Shown one piece after another: positions 26,572 to 33,904 of a stretch of DNA of 64,000 nt; the first letter of the stretch is position 1, and each line of letters begins with the position of its first letter. Origin of the DNA: Mesorhizobium sp. CU3 (GTDB lineage Bacteria > Pseudomonadota > Alphaproteobacteria > Rhizobiales > Rhizobiaceae); the NCBI RefSeq assembly GCF_006442965.1, contig NZ_VFWX01000010.1, positions 62,001 through 126,000 on the forward strand. Reading direction: 5' to 3'. The translations under genes were made by a program, and so were the position numbers. The notes under the pieces are model-generated. The model made no database searches. It saw only the letters and a program-made list of their open reading frames with translations, and was not told where the DNA came from.

Positions 26572-27775
26572 AACCAGGACGAAAGCCGACCTCCGGTCCG
26601 GCATATTCGTCGGCCCGGTGCTGAAACGGCTGCTCGGCTGCCTGAAAGTGGGCAAGATCACCGTGCGCATGCCGAACGGCGCCACCCTGGACCATCAGAC
26701 CGGCAGACCCGGCCCTGAAGCGACGGTGGCGCTGCATCGCTGGCGCGCGCTGCGGCGTCTGCTCACCGGCGGCGACATCGCCTTTGCAGAGGCCTATATG
26801 GACGGCGACTGGTCGAGCCCCGACCTGCCGGCACTGCTCGAGCTCGCTGCGGTCAACATCGCCGAGATCGAGCATGCCATCACCGGCCTGCTGCCCGTCC
26901 GCCTGTTCAACCGCGCGCGCCATCTGCTGCGCGCCAACAGCCGTAGCGGTAGCAAACGAAACATCGCCTTCCACTATGATCTCGGCAACGACTTCTACCG
27001 CCTGTGGCTCGATCCGAGCATGACCTATTCGTCGGCACTTTACCGAGCCGACAGCGACACGCTGGAGGAGGCGCAGGACCATAAACTCGACCGCATCGCA
27101 GAGTTGCTTGCGCCGTCGCCAGGCGCCGAGGTCCTCGAGATCGGCTGCGGCTGGGGCACGCTGGCCGCGCGGCTGGCCAAAGCCGGCGCCGACGTCAAAG
27201 GGATCACGCTCTCAACGGAACAGTTGGCCTGTGCCAGAGAGACGGCGGAGCGGGAGAATGTTTGCGATCAGGCTTGCTTCGAGCTGCAGGACTATCGCGA
27301 CTGCCATGGCGCGTTCGATCGCATCGTCTCGATCGAGATGCTGGAAGCGGTGGGCGAGCAGTACTGGCCGGTCTATTTCGACAGGCTGAGGCAGTTGCTG
27401 AAAGCCGACGGCAAGGCCGTGCTGCAGGTGATCACCATCGACGACAGCCGCTTCGAGTTCTACCGCAAGGGCGCCGATTTCATCCAGCGCTACATCTTTC
27501 CGGGCGGCATGCTGCCGACCAAGGCGCTGATCGCATCTCACGCGGAGAAAGCCGGGCTGAAGCTCGTCGCTTCGGAGTGCTTCGGCGACAGCTATGCACG
27601 AACACTGGCCGAATGGCGCACGCGCTTCCGTCAGAACTCCGGAGCCGTGCAAGCGCTGGGCTTCGACCAACGCTTCCGCCGGCTGTGGGATTATTATCTC
27701 GCTTATTGCGAGGCAGGTTTCAGGGCCGGCACGATCGACGTGGGGCTTTTCGTCCTTCAACCCGATCGGAACTGA
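26555..27775 (+). CDS. Cyclopropane-fatty-acyl-phospholipid synthase family methyltransferase
   Basis: 406 residues from MSLDTETR (ATG 26519 is an alternative). An N-terminal lipid-binding region precedes the SAM domain: HYDLGNDFYRLWLDPSMTYSSALY, then LEIGCGWGTLA, then the EMLEAVGEQYW block and FIFPGG-type YIFPGGMLPT. It transfers a methyl or methylene group from SAM to double bonds of phospholipid acyl chains. It is co-transcribed with the oxidoreductase and DUF1365 genes, and a second, shorter methyltransferase lies in the rpoE operon. It ends 17 bases before the convergent MipA gene. Confidence 0.94.
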   Translation: MSLDTETRTKADLRSGIFVGPVLKRLLGCLKVGKITVRMPNGATLDHQTGRPGPEATVALHRWRALRRLLTGGDIAFAEAYMDGDWSSPDLPALLELAAVNIAEIEHAITGLLPVRLFNRARHLLRANSRSGSKRNIAFHYDLGNDFYRLWLDPSMTYSSALYRADSDTLEEAQDHKLDRIAELLAPSPGAEVLEIGCGWGTLAARLAKAGADVKGITLSTEQLACARETAERENVCDQACFELQDYRDCHGAFDRIVSIEMLEAVGEQYWPVYFDRLRQLLKADGKAVLQVITIDDSRFEFYRKGADFIQRYIFPGGMLPTKALIASHAEKAGLKLVASECFGDSYARTLAEWRTRFRQNSGAVQALGFDQRFRRLWDYYLAYCEAGFRAGTIDVGLFVLQPDRN

Positions 27776-27792
27776 TCCGGCCAAGCCTCAGC

Positions 27793-28590
27793 CTACATCG
27801 TGAAATTGAAGCGGTAGGTGGCCGATACGCCGAACATCCATTGGTCGCGGTCGCCACGCTCCTTGACCAGGCTGGAATCGGCCGCCGGTCCCATCAGGCG
27901 CGAGTACTCGGTGAAGACGCTGGTCGTGATCGGATCGGTTACCTTCCAGGTGATGGCGCCGCCGAGTCCGGTCGACTTCAGGCCGGAGCCCGGATGGTAT
28001 TCACTTAGGCCCGAAGCAGCCGCTTCCTTGGCGTTGACGCCGTAATAGGCGTCGAAATAGTCGGACGAAGCGAAGGACACGCGCGGCCCACCGGAGATGC
28101 GCACGGTCGGCGTGATGTCATAGAAGGCGTCGACGTCAATGTCGGCGACGAAGCCGTTATGAGAGCGGATGCCGTGCCGGAGCTCGGCGCGCGCCCTCAC
28201 CCAGTCCAGCGGATAGAATTCGAAGAAGCCACCCGCCTCGCCGCCGAAGCGCACCGGGTCGAGACCCTTCAGCTCGTCCTTGCTTTCGCGCGAGAAAATA
28301 AGCTTGCCGGTCAGGCCGGCGCGCACCGAGCCGTCGTCGATCAGCGCCAGCGAGATGTTGTCGTTGCGCGAGGTAAAGCGCGCCTCCGGGCCGACCTTGC
28401 CGAGCGAGATGATCGGCTGGGCGCTAAGCATATAGCGCTTGCTGCCCTCGAAATTCGGCGCGACGAGACCGGTAGCGCCGAGCGTCAGGTACCAGTCGCC
28501 GGAGAACCAGCTACCCTCGCCTGCCTGGGCGGCGGAGACGGTGAGCAGGCCGGCTGCCAACGCCAGCGGAATCGTGCGGACAATACGCAT
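27793..28590 (-). CDS. MipA/OmpV family outer-membrane protein
   Basis: 265 residues with a signal peptide (LALAAGLLTVSAAQAGE). The mature part has the MipA/OmpV pattern: GDWYLTLGATGLVAPNFEGS at the start, repeated aromatic beta strands and a C-terminal strand ending YRFNFTM with a penultimate-type aromatic closure. It is an outer-membrane barrel; relatives are scaffolds for murein-synthesising complexes or porin-like proteins. It is convergent with the CFA synthase gene. No RpoE-type promoter precedes it. Confidence 0.9.
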   Translation of the reverse strand: MRIVRTIPLALAAGLLTVSAAQAGEGSWFSGDWYLTLGATGLVAPNFEGSKRYMLSAQPIISLGKVGPEARFTSRNDNISLALIDDGSVRAGLTGKLIFSRESKDELKGLDPVRFGGEAGGFFEFYPLDWVRARAELRHGIRSHNGFVADIDVDAFYDITPTVRISGGPRVSFASSDYFDAYYGVNAKEAAASGLSEYHPGSGLKSTGLGGAITWKVTDPITTSVFTEYSRLMGPAADSSLVKERGDRDQWMFGVSATYRFNFTM

Positions 28591-28706
28591 CCTTACCCCT
28601 TACGCGAAACCCGCCGGCAGGGCTACCCGCCAGCGTAAAAGCCATGGCTCGGCTTCAGTAAAATTTGACTTAAAATCCGAAACATCCCGACAGCGGGCCA
28701 AGTGGA

Positions 28707-28919
28707 TCAGATACTGCGCGGCGCCGTCGGCAAGTCCAGCAGCCTGGTGACGGTCCTGGCTCCCTTTCCCGAAGCGCGCACCGATCCATCGTCGCCCACC
28801 TCGACCGTGGCGCCGCTGGCGAAGCTGAGCGACCAGCCGTCGCCCTTCGCGTTGCGCCGGCGATCGGTGAGCTCGATGCCGGCGGCCGTGACCAGGGCGA
28901 CGATCCTGTCAGCGTCCAT
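28707..28919 (-). CDS. Small hypothetical protein, 70 aa
   Basis: 70 residues beginning MDADRIVALVTAAGIEL, acidic N-terminal helix then basic residues; no domain recognised. A strong ribosome-binding site (GGAGGAAGG) precedes the ATG, and it follows the phosphoesterase stop by 23 bases, so it is probably the second gene of that operon. The longer in-frame start at 28946 would overlap the preceding gene and lacks a site. Confidence 0.65.
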   Translation of the reverse strand: MDADRIVALVTAAGIELTDRRRNAKGDGWSLSFASGATVEVGDDGSVRASGKGARTVTRLLDLPTAPRSI

Positions 28920-28942
28920 CGCCTTCCTCCGGACACGGGCCT

Positions 28943-30487
28943 TCAATTGAGGTCGAGCCCGCCGGTGAGATCGCCGAGCGGCGGCTCGCCATTCGCCGCA
29001 ACGGCCCGGTCGCGAACCACGATGCCGCGCAGCACGGGCAATTCGAAGCGCTCGGTGATGAAGCGCAGGATCGAGGTCGTGTCATAGGGCGTATGATCGA
29101 CGTAGCCGTGCTTGGCGAAGGGTGAAACGATGATCGCCGGGATCCGCGTGCCCGGGCCCCAACGATCGGCCTTGGGCGGAGCGACGTGATCCCAGATGCC
29201 GCCATTCTCGTCATAAGTGACGACGACCAGCATATGCGGCCATTGCGGGCTCTTCTCGAGATGGGCGATGACATCGGCGATGTGGTGGTCGCCGGCCTGG
29301 ATGTCGGCATAGCCGGAATGCTCGTTGAGATTGCCTTGCGGCTTGTAGAAGGAGACCTGCGGCAGGGCGCCATCGTCGATGGCCTGGATGAAACTCGCGC
29401 CACCGACGCCGCCGTCACGCAGATGCTCGCGCCTGGCCTCAGTGCCCGGCGCGTAGTTGGCATAGTAGTTGAACGGCTGGTGATGGTACTGGAAATTCGG
29501 GATCGGCGTGTGGTTGCCGTGGTCGAGCGTGTATTGCCAGGCGCCCGAGTACCACGCCCAGCTGACATGCTTGAGACTGAGCATGTCGCCGATGGTCGGT
29601 TCGGTCTGCGGCGGCAGCGTGGTGGGCTTGGCCGGATCCGCCAGCAGCGGATCACCGCCAGCCGCCGGATCGTTGCCGCTCGGCTGGTAAGGCGGCTGCA
29701 TCGTGTTCACCGCATAGAAATCCGGCGTCAGATTGCCGTCGGAGACGAATTTAGGGATACCGTCGCCCGCCGATTTCGGCGAGTTGTCGGCGATCTTCAG
29801 CGCCGTGCCGCTATCGTCCGTCACCGAGATCGAGGGCTTGGCAGGGCTCTTGTCGGCATTGGCGTAGTAAGGCGCGCAGGCGCAGATCAGCCATTGGTGG
29901 TTGAAGAAAGAGCCGCCAAAGCCGCCCATGAAGAAATGATCGTCCAATACGTATTTCTGCGCCACCGCCCACATGTCGGTCTTCGACGCGTCCCAGTTGC
30001 TCATCGGCATGGCGCCTGAATCGGCCCAGGCGACGAACATGTCGTTCTTGCCGCCGTTGATCTGCATCTGGTTCTGGTAGTAGCGGTGCCAGAGATCGTG
30101 CGTCGTGACGCTGAGCGCCACGTTGAAGCCCTTGGCGTCGTTGACAGTGAAGGGCGCGTTGGGAAGGTGCTCCGTCATCGCCTGCGTTACCGGCGGCGTC
30201 ACGCCCTTGGCGGTCAGCCCGTCCCAGACCGGCGGCAGTTCGGACAGCACCGAGCCGTCACGATCGCGCTGCTGCAGGCTCTCCTGGCTTGCCTTGTCGA
30301 TGCCCTCAGCGCCGGGAAAATGGCCGTACAGATTGTCGAAGGCTCGGTTCTCCGCAAAGATGACCACCACCGTCTCGATCTTGGAGATGCCGTCCGGCGG
30401 ATCGCCGGGCTGCGCGGCGAAAGCGGCAGCGGCCGCACATAGGGCGAGTGTCGAGGAAAACAGGGCGAGCCAAAGGGTTCGCTTCAT
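28943..30487 (-). CDS. Phosphoesterase family protein (acid phosphatase AcpA / phospholipase C type)
   Basis: 514 residues with a signal peptide (LALFSSTLALCAAAAAFAAQ). The active-site start VVVIFAENRAFDNLYGHFPG and the later metal-binding ADNDGGIWDH-like YDENGGIWDHV and GPGTRIPAIIVSPFAKHG are those of the phosphoesterase family that includes AcpA and bacterial phospholipase C. It is exported and probably cleaves phosphomonoesters or phospholipid head groups. The ATG at 30487 is chosen because GGAGGT sits 6 bases before it; an ATG at 30493 directly abuts that site. Confidence 0.9.
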   Translation of the reverse strand: MKRTLWLALFSSTLALCAAAAAFAAQPGDPPDGISKIETVVVIFAENRAFDNLYGHFPGAEGIDKASQESLQQRDRDGSVLSELPPVWDGLTAKGVTPPVTQAMTEHLPNAPFTVNDAKGFNVALSVTTHDLWHRYYQNQMQINGGKNDMFVAWADSGAMPMSNWDASKTDMWAVAQKYVLDDHFFMGGFGGSFFNHQWLICACAPYYANADKSPAKPSISVTDDSGTALKIADNSPKSAGDGIPKFVSDGNLTPDFYAVNTMQPPYQPSGNDPAAGGDPLLADPAKPTTLPPQTEPTIGDMLSLKHVSWAWYSGAWQYTLDHGNHTPIPNFQYHHQPFNYYANYAPGTEARREHLRDGGVGGASFIQAIDDGALPQVSFYKPQGNLNEHSGYADIQAGDHHIADVIAHLEKSPQWPHMLVVVTYDENGGIWDHVAPPKADRWGPGTRIPAIIVSPFAKHGYVDHTPYDTTSILRFITERFELPVLRGIVVRDRAVAANGEPPLGDLTGGLDLN

Positions 30488-30629
30488 GGCCATACCTCCC
30501 TAGCGCAAGATGGGATGACACCAGCTTCGGCGCAGCTTGGCAATAGCCACCGCGCTGGACGGGTAGTGCCATCGGGATTACCTTCGATTGTGTGCGGAAC
30601 GCGCGGCCAATTCTGGAGGGAGCAAGGTC

Positions 30630-31184
30630 ATGACACTGCCCAGCGATGCCCTGAGAGACGCAATCGGAAAGACGCGCGACAAGTGGGGATGGTTCGTGGC
30701 GTTGGGCGTGCTGCTGCTGATTTTCGGCGGCATCGCCTTCGGCAATCTGATGATCGCCACCGTCGCCTCGGTCTATGTCGTAGGCTGGCTTATGCTAATG
30801 GCCGGAATCATCGAGATCATCCACGCCTTCGGCGTCAAGACCTGGGGCCGTTTCTTCTACTGGCTGTTGAGCGGCCTGCTCTATGCCGTTGCCGGCTTCT
30901 TCGCCTTCGACAACCCATTGCTCGCCTCGGCGGCGCTGACGCTGCTTCTGGCCATTGCGCTGGTCGCCTCCGGCCTGTTCAGGGCATGGGTCGGCTACAA
31001 CCACCGGCCCGAGAAGGGCTGGGGCTGGCTGGTCATCGCCGGAGCTATTTCCATCTTGCTCGGCCTGACCATCGCCATGGGCTGGCCGGTCAACAGCCTT
31101 TGGGTGCTGGGCCTGTTCCTGGCCATCGACCTGGTCTTCCAGGGGTGGAGCTTCATTGCCATCGGGCTGGCGCTGAAGCGGTAA
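30630..31184 (+). CDS. HdeD family acid-resistance membrane protein
   Basis: 184 residues with six membrane helices in the HdeD pattern (LGVLLLIFGGIAFGNL, VVGWLMLMAGIIEIIHAF, WLLSGLLYAVAGFF, then two further pairs). E. coli HdeD contributes to acid resistance at high cell density. A GGAGGG lies about 8 bases before the ATG. It is divergent from the phosphoesterase gene with 142 bases between the two starts. Confidence 0.9.
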   Translation: MTLPSDALRDAIGKTRDKWGWFVALGVLLLIFGGIAFGNLMIATVASVYVVGWLMLMAGIIEIIHAFGVKTWGRFFYWLLSGLLYAVAGFFAFDNPLLASAALTLLLAIALVASGLFRAWVGYNHRPEKGWGWLVIAGAISILLGLTIAMGWPVNSLWVLGLFLAIDLVFQGWSFIAIGLALKR

Positions 31185-31198
31185 GGATTCTCGAATTC

Positions 31199-31246
31199 GG
31201 CATGATCTTATGCAAAAATCGGATCCCAACTTTTTGGGATCATGCC
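31199..31246. repeat. Palindromic intergenic repeat / bidirectional terminator
   Basis: Outer arms GGCATGATC (31199-31207) and GATCATGCC (31238-31246), with an inner hairpin GATCCCAA-CTTT-TTGGGATC (31222-31241). It lies between the ends of the convergent HdeD and EamA-like genes, so it could terminate both. The sequence type resembles short palindromic repeats common in rhizobial genomes. Confidence 0.65.
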
Positions 31247-31248
31247 GC

Positions 31249-31575
31249 TCAGTCCACGTTGAGCAGCGTCACGGCGATCAGCGCCAGCGCGATGCCCAGA
31301 TATTGCGCGGCCGACACCTCTTCCTTGAAGACGAGCGCGCCGACCAACACTGCGCCGGCGACCACGATCGTGTTGACCAGCGCACCGGTAACGGCGAGGT
31401 TCAGCCGCGTGTTGATCATGGCAAAGGCAAAGTAGGATACCGGCGACAGCAGCATGACCACGGCAAGGCTGCGGCCGCTGCCTGTCTTGCCCCAATGCGC
31501 GCTCAAGCCATCGCAAAGGATGAACAGCGCGGCGCAGACCAGCACGACAATCAGGACGACCGGATCGATCTTCAT
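31249..31575 (-). CDS. Small EamA/DMT-like membrane protein
   Basis: 108 residues with four membrane helices (VVLIVVLVCAALFILCDGLSA, AVVMLLSPVSYFAFAMI, ALVNTIVVAGAVLVGALVF, YLGIALALIAVTLLNV). The tail FKEEVSAAQYLGIALALIAVTLLN is the typical C-terminal end of EamA-type half-transporters. At half the usual size it would have to dimerise, as small multidrug-resistance proteins do. No good ribosome-binding site is visible; longer in-frame starts run into a palindrome and are disfavoured. Confidence 0.78.
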   Translation of the reverse strand: MKIDPVVLIVVLVCAALFILCDGLSAHWGKTGSGRSLAVVMLLSPVSYFAFAMINTRLNLAVTGALVNTIVVAGAVLVGALVFKEEVSAAQYLGIALALIAVTLLNVD

Positions 31576-31656
31576 CGAGGCGTTTTGCAAGCTCGAGCGC
31601 CCCAGCACGATGAAATGTTTCACGAACCGCAGATCAACATTTCGATCTACTCGCCG

Positions 31657-31695
31657 AGAGCGTCTCACCGTTTCACGGAAACGGCGAGGCGCTCT
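31657..31695. repeat. Palindromic intergenic hairpin between ribF and the EamA-like gene
   Basis: 18-bp stem (31657-31674 with 31678-31695) around a 3-base loop, interrupted by one G-U and one A-C pair. It lies 63 bases after the ribF stop on the minus strand and may end ribF transcription. It is the third palindrome type in the window's intergenic regions. Confidence 0.65.
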
Positions 31696-31758
31696 AACCC
31701 TCTGTTTCACGCAACTCCGGACGGAAAAACGCTCACACTTTTCCTGGAATTGCTCCAG

Positions 31759-32742
31759 TTAGAACGCGATCGCGGCGTCCAGCTCGGAGAGCGGGCGCAC
31801 TCCGGCCAGCAGCGCCCTCGCCTCGGCCTCGTCCGTCTTCATCTGTGCCACCAGCGCATCGAGGCCGTCGAATTTGAGCTCGGGGCGCAAGAAGCCGAAG
31901 AAAGACACCCTGCAGGTCTCGCCATAGAGGTCGCCGGAGAAATCGAACAGGAAGGTTTCGAGAAGCGGCGCGCCATTGTCGTCGACTGTCGGGCGGCGGC
32001 CGAAGCTGGCGACCCCGTCATGGAGCGTGCCGTCGGCGCGGCGGAAGCGGACGGCATAAATGCCTTCCTTGAGCGCGGCTTCCGGCGAAAGCCGCATATT
32101 GGCGGTCGGGAAGCCCAGCGTGCGGCCGAGTTGCTGGCCGCCGATAACTTCCGCCTCGACGGTGAAGCGATAGCCGAGCAGACCGGCCGCCTCCTCGACC
32201 TTGCCGTCGGCAAGCAGCGCGCGAATGCGGCTCGACGAGACGACCTCCGCGCCCTCGTCGCGAAAAGCATCGACCAGCGTCACGCCGAAGCCATGGCGCG
32301 CGCCGGCTGCCATCAGGAAGGCCGGGCCGCCTTGGCGGTCCTTGCCGAAATGGAAGTCAAAGCCGGTGACGGCGTGGTGGATGCCGAGATTCTTCTCCAG
32401 CACGTCGGTGACGAAAGCCTCGGCGGAAAGCGAAGCAAAATCGCGTGTGAACGGCTGCTCGACCAGAGCGGCAAAGCCGAGCTCGGCCAGGAGCCGCGCC
32501 TTCATCGGCGGCGGCGTCAGAACGAAGAGCGGCACGTCGGGCCGGAACACCTTTCTCGGATGTGGTTCGAAGCAGAGCACCAGCGCCGGCACATTGTTGC
32601 CACGCGCTTCGCCCAGCGCGCGTTCCAGCACCGACTGGTGGCCGCGATGCACGCCGTCGAAATTGCCGATCGCCACGACACCGCCGCGCAGATGCGCCGG
32701 CAGCGGCGCGGTTGCGGATATGCGTTCGAAAGTCTGCGTCAT
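31759..32742 (-). CDS. ribF: Bifunctional riboflavin kinase / FAD synthetase
   Basis: 327 residues from MTQTFERI (ATG 32760 is an alternative). The N-terminal FMN adenylyltransferase domain shows GNFDGVHRGHQ (HxGH-type) and the SSSRIRALLADG segment. The C-terminal riboflavin kinase domain starts with LGRTLGFPTANM and includes GIYAVRFR and ETFLFDFSGDLYG. It phosphorylates riboflavin to FMN, then makes FAD. It follows the HAD phosphatase gene by 32 bases and is probably co-transcribed. Confidence 0.95.
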   Translation of the reverse strand: MTQTFERISATAPLPAHLRGGVVAIGNFDGVHRGHQSVLERALGEARGNNVPALVLCFEPHPRKVFRPDVPLFVLTPPPMKARLLAELGFAALVEQPFTRDFASLSAEAFVTDVLEKNLGIHHAVTGFDFHFGKDRQGGPAFLMAAGARHGFGVTLVDAFRDEGAEVVSSSRIRALLADGKVEEAAGLLGYRFTVEAEVIGGQQLGRTLGFPTANMRLSPEAALKEGIYAVRFRRADGTLHDGVASFGRRPTVDDNGAPLLETFLFDFSGDLYGETCRVSFFGFLRPELKFDGLDALVAQMKTDEAEARALLAGVRPLSELDAAIAF

Positions 32743-32774
32743 CCAGGAAGCGCCCGTCATGGCCAGGCCATACT

Positions 32775-33635
32775 CTATTGCAGGCGCGCGATGACGGCGA
32801 CCGGTTGGTAGCCGTGCTTGTCGAGAAAGCCCTTCAGCCTCTCGGGGTCTGGCCTTAGCGGATCGCCATAGTCGCGAGCATGGATGCCGCCGGAGACATA
32901 GAGAACGTCGAAGCCGTTGTCGGCCGCGCCCTTGACGTCGGTCATCATGCCGTCGCCGATGGCCAGAACCTCGTTCCGCTCGACAGTACGTCCGAGCAGC
33001 GCGGCGACCTCCTTCATGGCGACATTGTAGATCGGCGCGAAAGGCTTGCCGGCAATCAGCGTGCGGCCGCCGAGCTGCGCGTAGTCGCGCGCGAGCGCGC
33101 CGGCGCACCAGATGGTGCGTTCGCCGCGCTCGACCATGATGTCGGGATTGGCGCATATAAAAGGCAGGTTGCGCGCGCGCAGCCGCTTGAGCAACTCGGC
33201 GTAGTCGGCCGGCTTTTCCACCTCGTCGTCGTAAAGGCCGGTGCACACGACGCCCGAAGCCTCGAACTCCTCGACCAGATCGACATCGACCCCGTCGTAA
33301 AGGGTGAAGTCGCGCTCCGGGCCGATGTGGAAGATCTTCCTCGGACCCTCGGCGATCAGGTCGCGGGTGACGTCGCCCGAGGTGACGACGCGGTCGAAGG
33401 CACCGGCGGGAACGCCGATGATTTCCATCTGCGCGACGACATCGGCGCTGCGGCGCGGCGAGTTGGTGATCAGCACGACAGGCACTTTTGCCGCGCGCGC
33501 TTTCGCCAGCGCCTCGGCGGCGGCCGGGAAATGCCACTCGCCATTGTGCACGACGCCCCAGACATCGCACAGGATGGCGGCATAGCGCCCCGCCAGAGGG
33601 CTGAGCGAAGCGATGATGTCGGGCGAATCCGCCAT
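32775..33635 (-). CDS. HAD-superfamily IIA hydrolase (TIGR01459-like)
   Basis: 286 residues. Motif I is DVWGVVHNGE, motif II VLITNSPRRS, motif III the GGRTLIAGKPFAPIYN lysine region and motif IV IGDGMMTDVKGA. The spacing is that of class IIA HAD phosphatases related to NagD, in the alphaproteobacterial subgroup that lies next to ribF. A nucleotide or sugar phosphate monoesterase is likely. ATG 33635 has an AGGA about 8 bases upstream. It precedes ribF in the same direction. Confidence 0.92.
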   Translation of the reverse strand: MADSPDIIASLSPLAGRYAAILCDVWGVVHNGEWHFPAAAEALAKARAAKVPVVLITNSPRRSADVVAQMEIIGVPAGAFDRVVTSGDVTRDLIAEGPRKIFHIGPERDFTLYDGVDVDLVEEFEASGVVCTGLYDDEVEKPADYAELLKRLRARNLPFICANPDIMVERGERTIWCAGALARDYAQLGGRTLIAGKPFAPIYNVAMKEVAALLGRTVERNEVLAIGDGMMTDVKGAADNGFDVLYVSGGIHARDYGDPLRPDPERLKGFLDKHGYQPVAVIARLQ

Positions 33636-33904
33636 GTCGTGTCCTGATCCTCGATCCTGGCAAAGCCGCAGCCTAGGTTCGGCCGCGGCCGGTCCCGCAT
33701 AACGGAAGCGCCTTGTCCTGTCACCCGCTTTCCCGCGCTCAAGCCGGAGGCGCGCAGTCGCGCGCTTGGCGATGCACAAACGGCACAAGGTTAACGGCCT
33801 CTCAAGAGACGGCGCGATCTTGATACTTTCGCGAGCTCTAAAATTTAACGATTTATGACCATGCTGAGGCTGGAAACTATAGGATCTTGGCGGGGGCTAG
33901 GTGC

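Noticed and set aside
27020-27775. Frameshift or fusion in the CFA synthase because of overlapping starts
   Set aside because: The frame is continuous from 26555 and all family motifs are in order.
27773-27796. TGATCC before the MipA/OmpV gene end as another RpoE promoter
   Set aside because: It has no suitable -10 hexamer at 17-18 bases and lies between two convergent gene ends.
33791-33805. TTAA-N7-TCAA, a near match to the CtrA site, before the TadG-like genes
   Set aside because: One mismatch in eight and short; similar near matches (for example TTAA-N7-TTGA near 14775 on the minus strand) occur at unrelated places.
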